Source: Prevotella sp. (lineage in GTDB: Bacteria; Bacteroidota; Bacteroidia; Bacteroidales; Bacteroidaceae). Taken from it: a stretch of 64,000 nt of DNA. Made by a program: the position numbers and the translations under genes. Below are positions 45,786 through 54,565 of this stretch, one piece after another; the first letter of the stretch is position 1; each line of letters starts with the position of its first letter. The notes under the pieces were generated by a model, which worked only from the letters and a program-made list of their open reading frames with translations, did not search any database and had not been told where the DNA came from. The stretch covers positions 1-64,000 of the forward strand of contig JAGCDZ010000100.1 in assembly GCA_017650905.1 (NCBI GenBank), written 5' to 3'.

Positions 45786-48700
45786 ATGAAATGTTGAAAC
45801 CGAGTGTGTAGGTACGTGCCTGTGGGTAGACACCATAGTCGACACCGAGAGAGGTAGAGCCAGAGCCGATTTCAGGATCGAAGCCCCAGTATTTGGTCCA
45901 GGTGAAGAGGTTCTCAGCACGGGCGTAGAGGCGCAGACGGCTGATGTTGATCTTCTTCGTGAGGTTGCGAGGCAGGGTATAGCCCAGCGTGATGTTCTTC
46001 AGGCGCAGATAGCTGCCGTCCTGGATATACATGTCGCTGCAAACCCAGTTGTCTGAACGGCCCAGAACGGGTACGGTGTTCGAAGTTCCCTCACCAGTCC
46101 AGCGCTGGAGTACCCAAGTGGGATAGTTTCCAGAAGCAATGTCCTGACGATAGGTGGCATCGAAGACGTCGGCACCGCTGACACCCTGGAAGAAGACGCT
46201 CAGGTCAATGCCCTTCCACTCTGCATCGAAGTTCAGACCGAAGGTCCAGTCGGGTACACCGTTACCGATGTTGGTACGGTCGTCGGAGTTGATCTTGCCA
46301 TCATCGTTTGTATCCACGAAGCGGAAGTCACCAGGCTGTTTGTTGGTACCGTATTTAGTGTTATACTCATTGGCCTCGGCAGTATTCTGGATGATGCCGT
46401 TGGTCTTGTAGCCATAGAAGAATGGGAATGGCTGTCCGTTCTCAGCGCGTGTGCCACCGTCGGCAAACTGCGAGATGCCATAGTTCAGGAAGCCTGTGTC
46501 GTTACCTAGGTTCTTCAGTTTGTTCTTCAGATAAGAAGCGTTGCCCTTGATGGCAAAGTGAGCATCGGCAATGTTCCATTTGTAGCCCAACTCAAACTCC
46601 CAACCGCTGTTCTCCATATCACCGACGTTGGCCAGAGGACGGGCCTCACCCACGTAGCTGGGGATAGGCATCTCGATGATCATACCGTTGGTCTTCTTGA
46701 TATAGTAGTCGACAGAGAAGGTCAGCTTGTTGTTCCAGAAACCGAAATCAAGGCCGAGGTCGGTCTGCTCGCTCTCCTCCCACTTCAAGTCTTCATTGGC
46801 AAGGCGGTTGGCTTTTGAACCGTAGACCATAGCGGCAGTGCGTCCGTAGTAGTAGTTGCTGCTGCCACCCGTTGCTGTCAGTGTGGTATAGGCGAAGTCG
46901 CCGATGTTGTCGTTACCGTTCTTACCCCAGCTGGCGCGGAACTTCAGGTTGGTGAGCCAGTCGCGGGTGTCTTTCATGAATGCTTCGTTCATGATGTTCC
47001 AACCGATAGAGAATGAGGGGAATGTGCCGTACTTGTTGTTAGAACCGAAGCGGCTTGAACCGTCACGGCGGATGGTAGCCTGTAGCATGTAGCGCTCGTC
47101 ATAGTTATAGCTCAGACGGGCAAACAGTGATGACAGACGGTGCTCGGTATAAGGACCGCCCCAGGCTCCAACCAGGCTCTTGGCACCTGTTACCTTGCCA
47201 TCGGCATCGGTAGAGAGTTCCAGATCACCACCAGTGGTGTAGTTGATAGAGGGTTTGTCGATATTCACCAGATTCCAGTGAGAACCGCCCAGCTCATCGC
47301 CCTTGAACTTCAGGGCCGACTGTCCGAGCACCACGCCGATGGTGTGCTTACCGATGATCTTGTCGTAGGTCAGGGTGTTCTCTATCTGCCAAGTGGTGTT
47401 GTTGCCTTTATAAGCTGTAGCCGAAGTGTGGTCGGCATTGTTGTTACCCGAGAGATAGTACTTCTGCTTGGTGGCTGCATCGTATCCCCAGAATGAGAGC
47501 TCGGCGCTGTAGGTGAAATGATACCTCAGTTCGTCGAACAGTTGCAGATCGATAGAGAACTTCGGCATGAACTTGTGGCTCCAGTTCTTCGTGGGATTGC
47601 CCTGCATCATGGCGATGGGGTTGTTCTGCTCCTGATAGCTGCCGACATAGCCGGGGATGGTGTAGGGATGGCCGTTGGCATCGTAGTAGAGATCGTAGGC
47701 GCTGTAACGGTCGATCATGGCCTGACCATAGCGGGGAACCATCTCTTCACCCACTTTGTCGTAGCCCAGCTGTGTCAGTGTGACGGGCAGCGTTGGGGCC
47801 AGATAGAGGGCTGAGCCAAGGGGAGAGCCCCAAGTGGAGTTGGCATCAATGCCTGTGTTATGAACGCGCATATAGGAGATGTTCGCGCCCAGGTCGAGCT
47901 TGTTCAGGAAGTTGCGCTCCTTCGAGTCGTCAAACAGGTTGAACTGGTTGTTCGAACGGATGGTCAGACGGTCGTAGTTGCTCTGTCCGAAATTGCCACC
48001 TACGATACCGTCTTGAGTGAAGTAGCCTAAGGAGAGATAATAGTTCAGCTTCTCCGAAGCTCCGCTGATGCTCACGTCGTGCTGCACGATGGGGGCATTG
48101 TCGTTGAAGAGCAGATCCTGCCAGTTGGTGCCGAAGCCGGTAATCTTGTCACCGTTGGCATCCACCAGGTTGGATGGATCGTTATAGATAGGAGCCGAAC
48201 CCGTTTGCAGGGCACGCTCATTCTGAAGGATGGCGTAGTCCATGGCACCGGTCACATCGCGCTTCTTCCATGCACTCTGCCAGCCATACGAGAAGTTGTA
48301 GTTGATCGAGGCCTTACCCATCTTACCTTTTTTGGTGGTCACGAGAATCACACCGTTGGCAGCACGGGCACCGTAGATGGCACCTGAGGCAGCGTCCTTA
48401 AGCACCTCGATGCTCTCGATGTCGCCAGGGTTCACACTCTCCATACCATTCTGGTCTGTAGGCATACCGTCGATGATGTAAAGTGGCTCGGAATTGTTGA
48501 TGGTGCCGATACCACGGATACGGATCATCGACTTAGAACCCGGCTGTCCGGAAGCCGAAGTCACGTTCACACCGGCAGCCATACCCTTCAGGGCATCCTC
48601 TGCACGCAGGCGTGTCTTACCTTCCAGATCGTCGGCACTCACCTTGGCGATAGAGGCCGTTACCACGCTCTTCTTCTGCACACCATAGCCGATGACGACC

Positions 48701-49002
48701 ACATCCTGCAGTGTCTGAGCATCTTCTTTCATCGTGACTTTCATACCGTTGGCAGCTTTCACTTCCTGAGTAAGATAGCCGATGTAGCTGATCACAATGG
48801 TTGTACCCTCACTTACCTTGACGTTGAACTTTCCGTCAAAGTCGGTGATACTACCGTTCTGAGGATTACCTTTCTCGACGACGGAAGCACCGATTACGGG
48901 CTCCCCGAACTCGTCAATCACAGTTCCCAAGATGCCTTGGGCGTTCGTAGCCATCGACACCATCAGTGTCAATAACAACAATAGATACCTGCTTTTTTTC
49001 AT
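45781..49002 (-). CDS. SusC-like TonB-dependent beta-glucan importer
   Basis: 1073 residues. Signal peptide 1-22. Carboxypeptidase-like regulatory domain about 24-95 (GTVIDEFGEPVIGASVVEKG). Plug about 100-230 (LQDVVVIGYG, VTSASGQPGSKSMIRIRG). The barrel ends LGFNISL. It imports beta-gluco-oligosaccharides with the adjacent SusD-like protein. First gene of the leftward PUL. The promoter core is identical over 16 bp to that of the starch susC. Confidence 0.93.
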   Translation of the reverse strand: MKKSRYLLLLLTLMVSMATNAQGILGTVIDEFGEPVIGASVVEKGNPQNGSITDFDGKFNVKVSEGTTIVISYIGYLTQEVKAANGMKVTMKEDAQTLQDVVVIGYGVQKKSVVTASIAKVSADDLEGKTRLRAEDALKGMAAGVNVTSASGQPGSKSMIRIRGIGTINNSEPLYIIDGMPTDQNGMESVNPGDIESIEVLKDAASGAIYGARAANGVILVTTKKGKMGKASINYNFSYGWQSAWKKRDVTGAMDYAILQNERALQTGSAPIYNDPSNLVDANGDKITGFGTNWQDLLFNDNAPIVQHDVSISGASEKLNYYLSLGYFTQDGIVGGNFGQSNYDRLTIRSNNQFNLFDDSKERNFLNKLDLGANISYMRVHNTGIDANSTWGSPLGSALYLAPTLPVTLTQLGYDKVGEEMVPRYGQAMIDRYSAYDLYYDANGHPYTIPGYVGSYQEQNNPIAMMQGNPTKNWSHKFMPKFSIDLQLFDELRYHFTYSAELSFWGYDAATKQKYYLSGNNNADHTSATAYKGNNTTWQIENTLTYDKIIGKHTIGVVLGQSALKFKGDELGGSHWNLVNIDKPSINYTTGGDLELSTDADGKVTGAKSLVGAWGGPYTEHRLSSLFARLSYNYDERYMLQATIRRDGSSRFGSNNKYGTFPSFSIGWNIMNEAFMKDTRDWLTNLKFRASWGKNGNDNIGDFAYTTLTATGGSSNYYYGRTAAMVYGSKANRLANEDLKWEESEQTDLGLDFGFWNNKLTFSVDYYIKKTNGMIIEMPIPSYVGEARPLANVGDMENSGWEFELGYKWNIADAHFAIKGNASYLKNKLKNLGNDTGFLNYGISQFADGGTRAENGQPFPFFYGYKTNGIIQNTAEANEYNTKYGTNKQPGDFRFVDTNDDGKINSDDRTNIGNGVPDWTFGLNFDAEWKGIDLSVFFQGVSGADVFDATYRQDIASGNYPTWVLQRWTGEGTSNTVPVLGRSDNWVCSDMYIQDGSYLRLKNITLGYTLPRNLTKKINISRLRLYARAENLFTWTKYWGFDPEIGSGSTSLGVDYGVYPQARTYTLGFNISL

Positions 49003-49063
49003 ACTTTGTTAGTTAATATTAATATTGTAATGTGATAAATGTCGGTTTTATGTTTCGACGGTG

Positions 49064-49071
49064 CAAAATTA
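49064..49071 (-). promoter_or_regulatory. -7 box of the beta-glucan susC operon
   Basis: TAATTTTG on the minus strand in the context CGACGGTGCAAAATTA (49056-49071), the same 16 bp as the starch susC promoter. No -33 box. Confidence 0.7.
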
Positions 49072-49096
49072 GGAAAAAAGCAGATACGATTTTTTG

Positions 49097-49144
49097 AGAT
49101 GAATTGAAAAAGTGGACGATTTTGTCGCCTTCAAAAATTCATCT
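49097..49144. promoter_or_regulatory. Inverted repeat upstream of the beta-glucan susC promoter
   Basis: AGATGAATT (49097-49105) and AATTCATCT (49136-49144) lie 25-73 bp upstream of the -7 box. A second dyad, AGCGAC (49156-49161) and GTCGCT (49176-49181), follows. These are candidate sites for the SusR-like regulator. Confidence 0.4.
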
Positions 49145-49231
49145 GTCTGAAAATAAGCGACTTACGTTTTTATAGGTCGCTAAAAAGAGTGGATGAAATA
49201 TAGAGGTGTAATTTTTACAATTATCGGCTTT

Positions 49232-50893
49232 TTACAACCTCTTCACTTTGTTCTCGAATTGCTCGCGGTTACCAAGGGCACCGTTTTTGATGCGGGCACG
49301 ATAGTTGTAGATGGTGTTCACGGAATAGTGTAGGAACTCGGCAATTTTCGACGAGTCTTCAAATCCCAGACGAATCAGGGCGAAGATGCGGATATCGGTA
49401 GTCAGTCGGTTCTCCTCCTTAGGATGAATCTGCATCTCTGGCTGCAGCAAAGCATTGAAATCGTCGATGAAGTTGGGGAAGAGGTGCAGGAATACGGTGT
49501 CGAAGTTCTCGTAGAGCTCGTCAAGTTCCTTTTCTTTCAATTCTGTCGATTTCGACATCTGGAATAGCTCGTCGAGCTCTTTGTTCTTCATCTTCTTGTT
49601 CACCATCTTACGATAGTTGTCAAGTTTGTCGATATACTGCGCACAGAGACTCATAAAGCGGCCTATGTATTCCTCCTTCACACGATTGCTCTCGGAGAGC
49701 AGATTGTTTACAGTTGACAGTTTACGGTTTACAGTGGCGAGCTCGTCTTTCTGGGTGGCGAGCAGACTGTTGGCCGCTGCCAGCTCATCGTTCGAGGTCT
49801 TCAGGTCGTTACGGGCCGCATGCAACTGGGTATTGCGGCGATGTACGAAGAATAATGCACCTAACAGCAGCAAGGCCAGGATGCTGATGACGGCCAGTGT
49901 TCCCCAGAGATGCGATGTGATACGCTCGCTCTGCGACTTGTATTCATTGGCAATATGCGTCAGCAGCGGGGCTATCTGCCAGTTTCGCTGGCGCGAGCCG
50001 TAGCGGTTGGCGCAGTCGCTGGTATAGCTGATGTAGCGCGAGGCGCGGTCTACATCGCCCTTGAGCATCAGTTCATTGGCCAGTTCCCACATCGATCCCT
50101 GATCCATTGCGGCATTGCGGATATCGGCCAGCACCGACTCCGTCAGCCAGTACATCATCTGGATGCTGTCGCCCTGCAATTTATATTCGATATAGCGGTA
50201 GAGGGCCACCAGTGCATAGGGATGACTGCCGGGCTCCACCGTCTTCATCCATTCGTCGTTGATGGCCATCGCTTCCTCCAGACGGCCTTCGGCTTGTGCT
50301 GCCTGCTCGCGACGGAGGAAACATGTTTCGCTGGTTGCTGGCAAATACTCAAACATCAGTTGCTTGTAGTGCTGCTCCTTCGCCTGATAAATCTGGCGGA
50401 TATCGTCGAGACGGGTGTAGTAGCTCAGTTCGCCATACACATTATTATAGGCTTCGTAATAAGTGCCCATAATCGTCTTGTCGAGCCCTTCGCCTGTGCG
50501 GATGGAGTCGAGGATGTTTAATGCTTCATCGTATAGGCCGATATTAGAGCAACGGATGGCCAGCTGTGAGCGGCATCGCACAGATGAGGCAAAATCGCCC
50601 TGCTCTTCTGCCATTTTAATACACTGACGCAGGAAATAAATGGCTGAGTCGCTCACAAAGGGGCGGTATAGTTCGAAGAGCCGATAGCTCTCTTCGTATT
50701 TCTGCTGTCCGCTGGACTGCTCGAAGGCGTGGCGTGCTGCCGTAATCTTGGCCTCGCGCATCGCCACATAGCGGGGCGACTCGGCAATGGCCTTGTCAAT
50801 CTGCTTATAACGCGACTCTAAGTCCACTTGCTGAGCGCAAAGGACCATCGGTAATAGCAGCAATATGATAGTTAGTAATCGTTTCGCCATCAT
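49232..50893 (-). CDS. SusR-like membrane regulator (TPR-TM-coil-HTH, DUF6377)
   Basis: 553 residues. Signal peptide 1-20, then a periplasmic alpha-helical repeat domain (about 25-320) that would bind sugar or another protein. One transmembrane segment follows (about 330-352: LAVISILALLLLGALFFV), a coiled coil (about 355-415) and a C-terminal LuxR/HTH-like domain (DIRIFALIRLGFEDSSKIAEFLHYSVNTIYNYRAR). This is the organisation of SusR, which senses maltose and activates sus genes. It lies upstream of the beta-glucan susC and divergent from pullulanase, so its sugar could belong to either. Part of the coil (TVNRKLSTVNNLL) is encoded by a heptamer array. Confidence 0.85.
   Translation of the reverse strand: MMAKRLLTIILLLLPMVLCAQQVDLESRYKQIDKAIAESPRYVAMREAKITAARHAFEQSSGQQKYEESYRLFELYRPFVSDSAIYFLRQCIKMAEEQGDFASSVRCRSQLAIRCSNIGLYDEALNILDSIRTGEGLDKTIMGTYYEAYNNVYGELSYYTRLDDIRQIYQAKEQHYKQLMFEYLPATSETCFLRREQAAQAEGRLEEAMAINDEWMKTVEPGSHPYALVALYRYIEYKLQGDSIQMMYWLTESVLADIRNAAMDQGSMWELANELMLKGDVDRASRYISYTSDCANRYGSRQRNWQIAPLLTHIANEYKSQSERITSHLWGTLAVISILALLLLGALFFVHRRNTQLHAARNDLKTSNDELAAANSLLATQKDELATVNRKLSTVNNLLSESNRVKEEYIGRFMSLCAQYIDKLDNYRKMVNKKMKNKELDELFQMSKSTELKEKELDELYENFDTVFLHLFPNFIDDFNALLQPEMQIHPKEENRLTTDIRIFALIRLGFEDSSKIAEFLHYSVNTIYNYRARIKNGALGNREQFENKVKRL
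49706..49733 (-). repeat. Heptamer array encoding part of the coiled coil
   Basis: Four units of GTTTACA (minus strand TGTAAAC, the unit also found at 40.5 and 44.2 kb) encode TVNRKLSTVN in the regulator's coil. Confidence 0.75.
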
Positions 50894-50913
50894 TTTCTAT
50901 CGATTCCACTGCG

Positions 50914-50921
50914 CAAAGATA
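50914..50921 (-). promoter_or_regulatory. -7 box of the SusR-like gene
   Basis: TATCTTTG on the minus strand, 20 bases upstream of the start codon. Confidence 0.65.
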
Positions 50922-50929
50922 CGAAAAAA

Positions 50930-51038
50930 AATGAAAAAATAAAATAATGAAAGAATGAAATTGGTCATTAATGCTCTTTTTTATTAAAAATTACGATTTA
51001 GATGCTCTTTCATTTCTTCATTTCTTCATTTTTTCATT
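50930..51038. repeat. Opposed octamer arrays in the divergent promoter region
   Basis: Four units of AATGAAAG type (50930-50961) face four units of the complement, CTTTCATT/TCTTCATT (51007-51038). They lie between the divergent regulator and pullulanase promoters and could form a large AT-rich hairpin. Confidence 0.7.
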
Positions 51039-51047
51039 TTTATTTTT

Positions 51048-51055
51048 TATCTTTG
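51048..51055 (+). promoter_or_regulatory. -7 box of the pullulanase gene
   Basis: TATCTTTG, 28 bases before the ATG. No -33 box because of the preceding octamer array. Confidence 0.65.
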
Positions 51056-51083
51056 TGGCGAAAAAACGAAAATATTACAGGAA

Positions 51084-52985
51084 ATGAAAAGAATCTTATT
51101 CGCAATTCTATTGGTAATGACTACAGTGACAATCGAGGCGCAGAGTTTTGATTTCAATGAAGTAGACTGTGGACCTGAAGCTACGACATTCCAACTTTTT
51201 GCTCCTGCTACGGCCAAGCGTGTCGTGGTGCGTATCTATAACGAGGGCATCGGTGGCAAACCCGTTAAGACCGTGAAGATGAAACTCTCGGATAATATCT
51301 GGCAAGCCACAGTCAAGGGCAATCTCTTGGGTAAGTTCTATACCTTTGATATGGGTAAAGGCGAATGTCCAGGTGTCTTTGCCAAGGCAGTAGGTGTCAA
51401 CGGTCAGCGCGGTGCCATCGTCAACCTCGTGAAGACCGACCCTGACGATTGGTGTTGCGATGCCCATCCCGTGATCAAGTCGCCTGCCGACCTCGTGGTC
51501 TATGAGATGCACCACCGCGACTTCTCCATCGCCCGTTCTGATGCAAAGTATCCTGGTAAGTTCCTCGCTCTCACAGAGCCTTGGGCCATCGACCATCTGA
51601 AAGCGCTTGGTGTGAATGCCGTCCATATCCTGCCGAGTTACGACTATGGTTCTGTGGATGAGACGCGTCTCGACACCCCACAATATAATTGGGGCTACGA
51701 CCCTGTGAACTACAACGTGCCCGAGGGCGGCTACTCCACCAATCCCTACGACCCCGCCTGTCGTATCCTCGAGTTCAAACAGATGGTGCAGGCCCTCCAC
51801 AACGCTGGCATCGCCGTCATTCTCGATGTGGTCTATAATCATACCTACGACATTGAGCACTCCAACTTCCAGCGCACGTTTCCGGACTATTATTATAGGT
51901 TTACAAACAAAAAATACTCCAATGGTTCCGGCTGTGGCAACGAAACTGCCTCTGAGCAGCCGATGATGCGGAAGTTCATGATTGAGTCGGTGAAATACTG
52001 GATTAAAGAATACCATATCGATGGTTTTCGCTTCGACCTCATGGGTTGTCATGATATCGAGACTATGAACGAGATTCGCAAGGCCATCGACACCATCGAC
52101 CCCTCCATATTTATATATGGTGAGGGCTGGAGTGCAGGTCAGTGTGCCCTGCCCACAGAACAGCTGGGTGTCAAGGCCAATATCTTGAAGATGCCCCGCA
52201 TCGCTGCCTTCTCCGATGAAATCCGCGATGCCTTGCGCGGCCCCTTCGACGATGATACGAAGGGCGGCTTCCTGGCAGGCGTGCCCGATGGCGAGGAGAG
52301 CATTAAGTTCGGTATCGTAGGTGCCATCACCCATCCGCAGGTGGACATGTCGAAGGTCAACTACAGCAAGGAGCCTTGGGCCACCGAGCCCACGCAGATG
52401 ATGTCCTATGTCAGCTGTCATGATGACATGTGCCTCGTCGACCGTCTGAAATCCAGCATCCCAGGTATCAGCGACGATGAACTCATCCGGCTCGACCTCT
52501 TGGCACAGACCGCCGTTTTCACCTCGCAGGGTGTACCTTTCATGCTCTCTGGCGAAGAACTGCTCCGTAGCAAGAAAGGCGTACACAACTCTTTCGAATC
52601 GCCCGATAGCATCAACCAGCTCGATTGGAAGAACCTCGAGCGTTATCCGCAGGTGTTCAAGTATTATCAGGACCTCATCGCATTAAGGAAGCACCATCCC
52701 GCCTTCCGTCTCGGCGATGCCCATCTGGTGCGCAAGCATCTGGAGTTCCTCGATGCGCCGAAGGGCGTGGTGGCCTTCCGTCTGAAGGACTATGCCGGGC
52801 GCGATGACTGGCGCAACATCGTGGTCATTCTCAATGCCACCCGAGAGCAGGCCTCCGTCAGCCTCCCCAAGGCCATGTACACCATCGTCTGTCAGAATGG
52901 CGAGATCAACGAGGCTTCCACCAATAAACTCTTCGGTCGCCGTGCCTTAGTGGCTCCTCAAACGGCGATGATATTGCACGACTGA
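51084..52985 (+). CDS. pulA: Type I pullulanase (GH13_14)
   Basis: 633 residues. Hydrolyses alpha-1,6 branches of pullulan and amylopectin. Signal peptide 1-20, so probably periplasmic, as with SusA-type enzymes. N-terminal CBM48-like domain about 25-120. The type I signature YNWGYDP is at 201-207. Catalytic residues are Asp318 (GFRFDLMG), Glu347 (YGEGW) and Asp447 (SCHDD). The start is preceded by ACAGGAA. It is divergent from the SusR-like regulator and monocistronic, with a strong terminator downstream. It would complement the starch locus 15-30 kb away. Confidence 0.92.
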   Translation: MKRILFAILLVMTTVTIEAQSFDFNEVDCGPEATTFQLFAPATAKRVVVRIYNEGIGGKPVKTVKMKLSDNIWQATVKGNLLGKFYTFDMGKGECPGVFAKAVGVNGQRGAIVNLVKTDPDDWCCDAHPVIKSPADLVVYEMHHRDFSIARSDAKYPGKFLALTEPWAIDHLKALGVNAVHILPSYDYGSVDETRLDTPQYNWGYDPVNYNVPEGGYSTNPYDPACRILEFKQMVQALHNAGIAVILDVVYNHTYDIEHSNFQRTFPDYYYRFTNKKYSNGSGCGNETASEQPMMRKFMIESVKYWIKEYHIDGFRFDLMGCHDIETMNEIRKAIDTIDPSIFIYGEGWSAGQCALPTEQLGVKANILKMPRIAAFSDEIRDALRGPFDDDTKGGFLAGVPDGEESIKFGIVGAITHPQVDMSKVNYSKEPWATEPTQMMSYVSCHDDMCLVDRLKSSIPGISDDELIRLDLLAQTAVFTSQGVPFMLSGEELLRSKKGVHNSFESPDSINQLDWKNLERYPQVFKYYQDLIALRKHHPAFRLGDAHLVRKHLEFLDAPKGVVAFRLKDYAGRDDWRNIVVILNATREQASVSLPKAMYTIVCQNGEINEASTNKLFGRRALVAPQTAMILHD

Positions 52986-53025
52986 AAATGAAACCAATCT
53001 GACTTTGGATACTGGCTACCGTCAC

Positions 53026-53056
53026 AATAATCCCCGTTCACTGAGCGGGGATTATT
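53026..53056. terminator. Bidirectional terminator between pullulanase and LRR genes
   Basis: AATAATCCCCG (53026-53036) pairs perfectly with CGGGGATTATT (53046-53056), with a 9-base loop and ATTG after. It serves both convergent genes. Confidence 0.8.
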
Positions 53057-53066
53057 ATTGAGCCAT

Positions 53067-54446
53067 TTATTTGGAAATGACTTTGCGTGTGGTACCGTCG
53101 TTCATTCGATGGATAATAAGGCCGCGCTGTCCTGCCGTGGTGCGCTGCCCGCCGAGAGTGTAGCTGCCTATGACAGTGCTGGCATCGGTCTTTATGTTGC
53201 TGATGCCTGCCACCTCATCAATGTTGAAGAAGTCCTTCCACACGAAGGCCTCCTTATAGGCGTCGAGACTACCGACGGGCACGTGGAGGCGGCAGTTTTC
53301 TTTGTTGAGGTATGCAAAAACACTTCCTCCCTCGCAGGTGGGTGGCACCGTGTTCTGACTATAGATTTCCTCAATATAGTAGCAGTCGGAGAATAGGCCG
53401 TCGCACAGAGCTGTCACGTTGGGGCCTACGTAAAGTTTCTTCAGTGTACGGTTGTCGCTGAAGGCACCGTCGATGTAGCGATCCGTATAGAGCGTGTCTA
53501 TCGATGCCGAACGCAGGGAGTTGTAGAACTGGCTGGTGCAACAATACTTCAGCGGCTTACTGCTGTAGGCAATGTCGATGCGCTTCAGATTGGTACAGTC
53601 ATCCAATATGCTAACGCCGATGCTGTCCACTGAGCCGGGGATGGTGAAGCAGGTGAACTGCTCGCAGCGATTGAACGCATAGCCGCCAATGATCCGCAAT
53701 GACTTTGGCAGATTGATCTTCTCCAATGTCTTGCACCGCTGGAAAGCACACTCGTCGATGACTTCCACGCCATCGGGCAGGGTGATGGCTGACAACGACT
53801 GACAATAGTAGAAAGCTTCCTTGCCGATGCGCTTCGTGTTGGGACTGAGATGTACCGAACGCAATGAGTCGCAATCCTCGAACATGCCGTCGGGCACTTC
53901 CTCGTAACGATCACTAAAGGTAACTGTGCGCAGGGAGTCGTTGCCGAGGAATATGGACTGACGGCGGCTCTCGCTTTCATCGATGGCAGTGCGGAAGGGA
54001 CGGCCTATATAGGCTTCTTTCACATCGAGGTCGATGCCCTGTCCGCCGAACACCATCTCGCGTCCTGCCCAATAGTGCATGGCATAGGTGCGCAGCAGGC
54101 GATCAGTGTCCTCGATGACTATCTTCGTCAGGTGGGCTTTACAACCGTTGAAGGGGTCGCGTCCGATGCTGTCGATGGTGGCAGGGATAGTGAGAGACGT
54201 CATTGTGTTACTGTTGTAGAAAGCGTTCTCGCCGATGGCGGTCACATCATAGCCATTAGGGGCTTTAGCCGGTATGACCACATCGCCATAGTAGCTGCCG
54301 CCCACTTTATTACCATCTTTGGTGCGATAGGTTACGGTGGCCGTCTGCGTGGCATCGTCGTAGGCATAATAGAACATGCCGTCATCTTGCGCCGCTGCGG
54401 TCATGGCCGTCAGCATCAGCGCGAATGAGAGTAAAATTCTTTTCAT
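53067..54446 (-). CDS. BspA-type leucine-rich-repeat surface protein with sorting tail
   Basis: 459 residues. Signal peptide 1-19. Residues about 50-400 contain LRR_5 (BspA/TpLRR) repeats of the form LTxIxIPxxVxxIGxxAFxxC, for example IGENAFYNS, IGKEAFYYC and ECAFQRC. The last 45 residues (IGSYTLGGQRTTAGQRGLIIHRMNDGTTRKVI) look like a type IX sorting domain. Probably surface-exposed and adhesive. Convergent with pullulanase. Confidence 0.85.
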   Translation of the reverse strand: MKRILLSFALMLTAMTAAAQDDGMFYYAYDDATQTATVTYRTKDGNKVGGSYYGDVVIPAKAPNGYDVTAIGENAFYNSNTMTSLTIPATIDSIGRDPFNGCKAHLTKIVIEDTDRLLRTYAMHYWAGREMVFGGQGIDLDVKEAYIGRPFRTAIDESESRRQSIFLGNDSLRTVTFSDRYEEVPDGMFEDCDSLRSVHLSPNTKRIGKEAFYYCQSLSAITLPDGVEVIDECAFQRCKTLEKINLPKSLRIIGGYAFNRCEQFTCFTIPGSVDSIGVSILDDCTNLKRIDIAYSSKPLKYCCTSQFYNSLRSASIDTLYTDRYIDGAFSDNRTLKKLYVGPNVTALCDGLFSDCYYIEEIYSQNTVPPTCEGGSVFAYLNKENCRLHVPVGSLDAYKEAFVWKDFFNIDEVAGISNIKTDASTVIGSYTLGGQRTTAGQRGLIIHRMNDGTTRKVISK

Positions 54447-54485
54447 ACAAATGCATTTTTAGAAAAGTGATTCATAATTCTGTTG

Positions 54486-54493
54486 CAAATATA
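54486..54493 (-). promoter_or_regulatory. -7 box of the LRR gene
   Basis: TATATTTG on the minus strand, 39 bases before the start codon. Confidence 0.55.
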
Positions 54494-54527
54494 CAAAAAG
54501 CGCAAGTTAAGGGACTTACGAATTTAC

Positions 54528-54565
54528 AAAATCGACTGACATTTGTAAATCCGTCAGTCGATTTT
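54528..54565 (-). terminator. Terminator overlapping the regulator stop codon
   Basis: AAAATCGACTGAC (54528-54540) and GTCAGTCGATTTT (54553-54565) form a perfect 13-bp stem. It contains the stop codon of the propeller-AraC gene and ends in TTTT on the minus strand. Confidence 0.75.

Noticed and set aside
51108..52586. Long open frame antisense to pullulanase
   Set aside because: It is the mirror of a well-conserved GH13 gene in a codon-biased region and shows no domain of its own.
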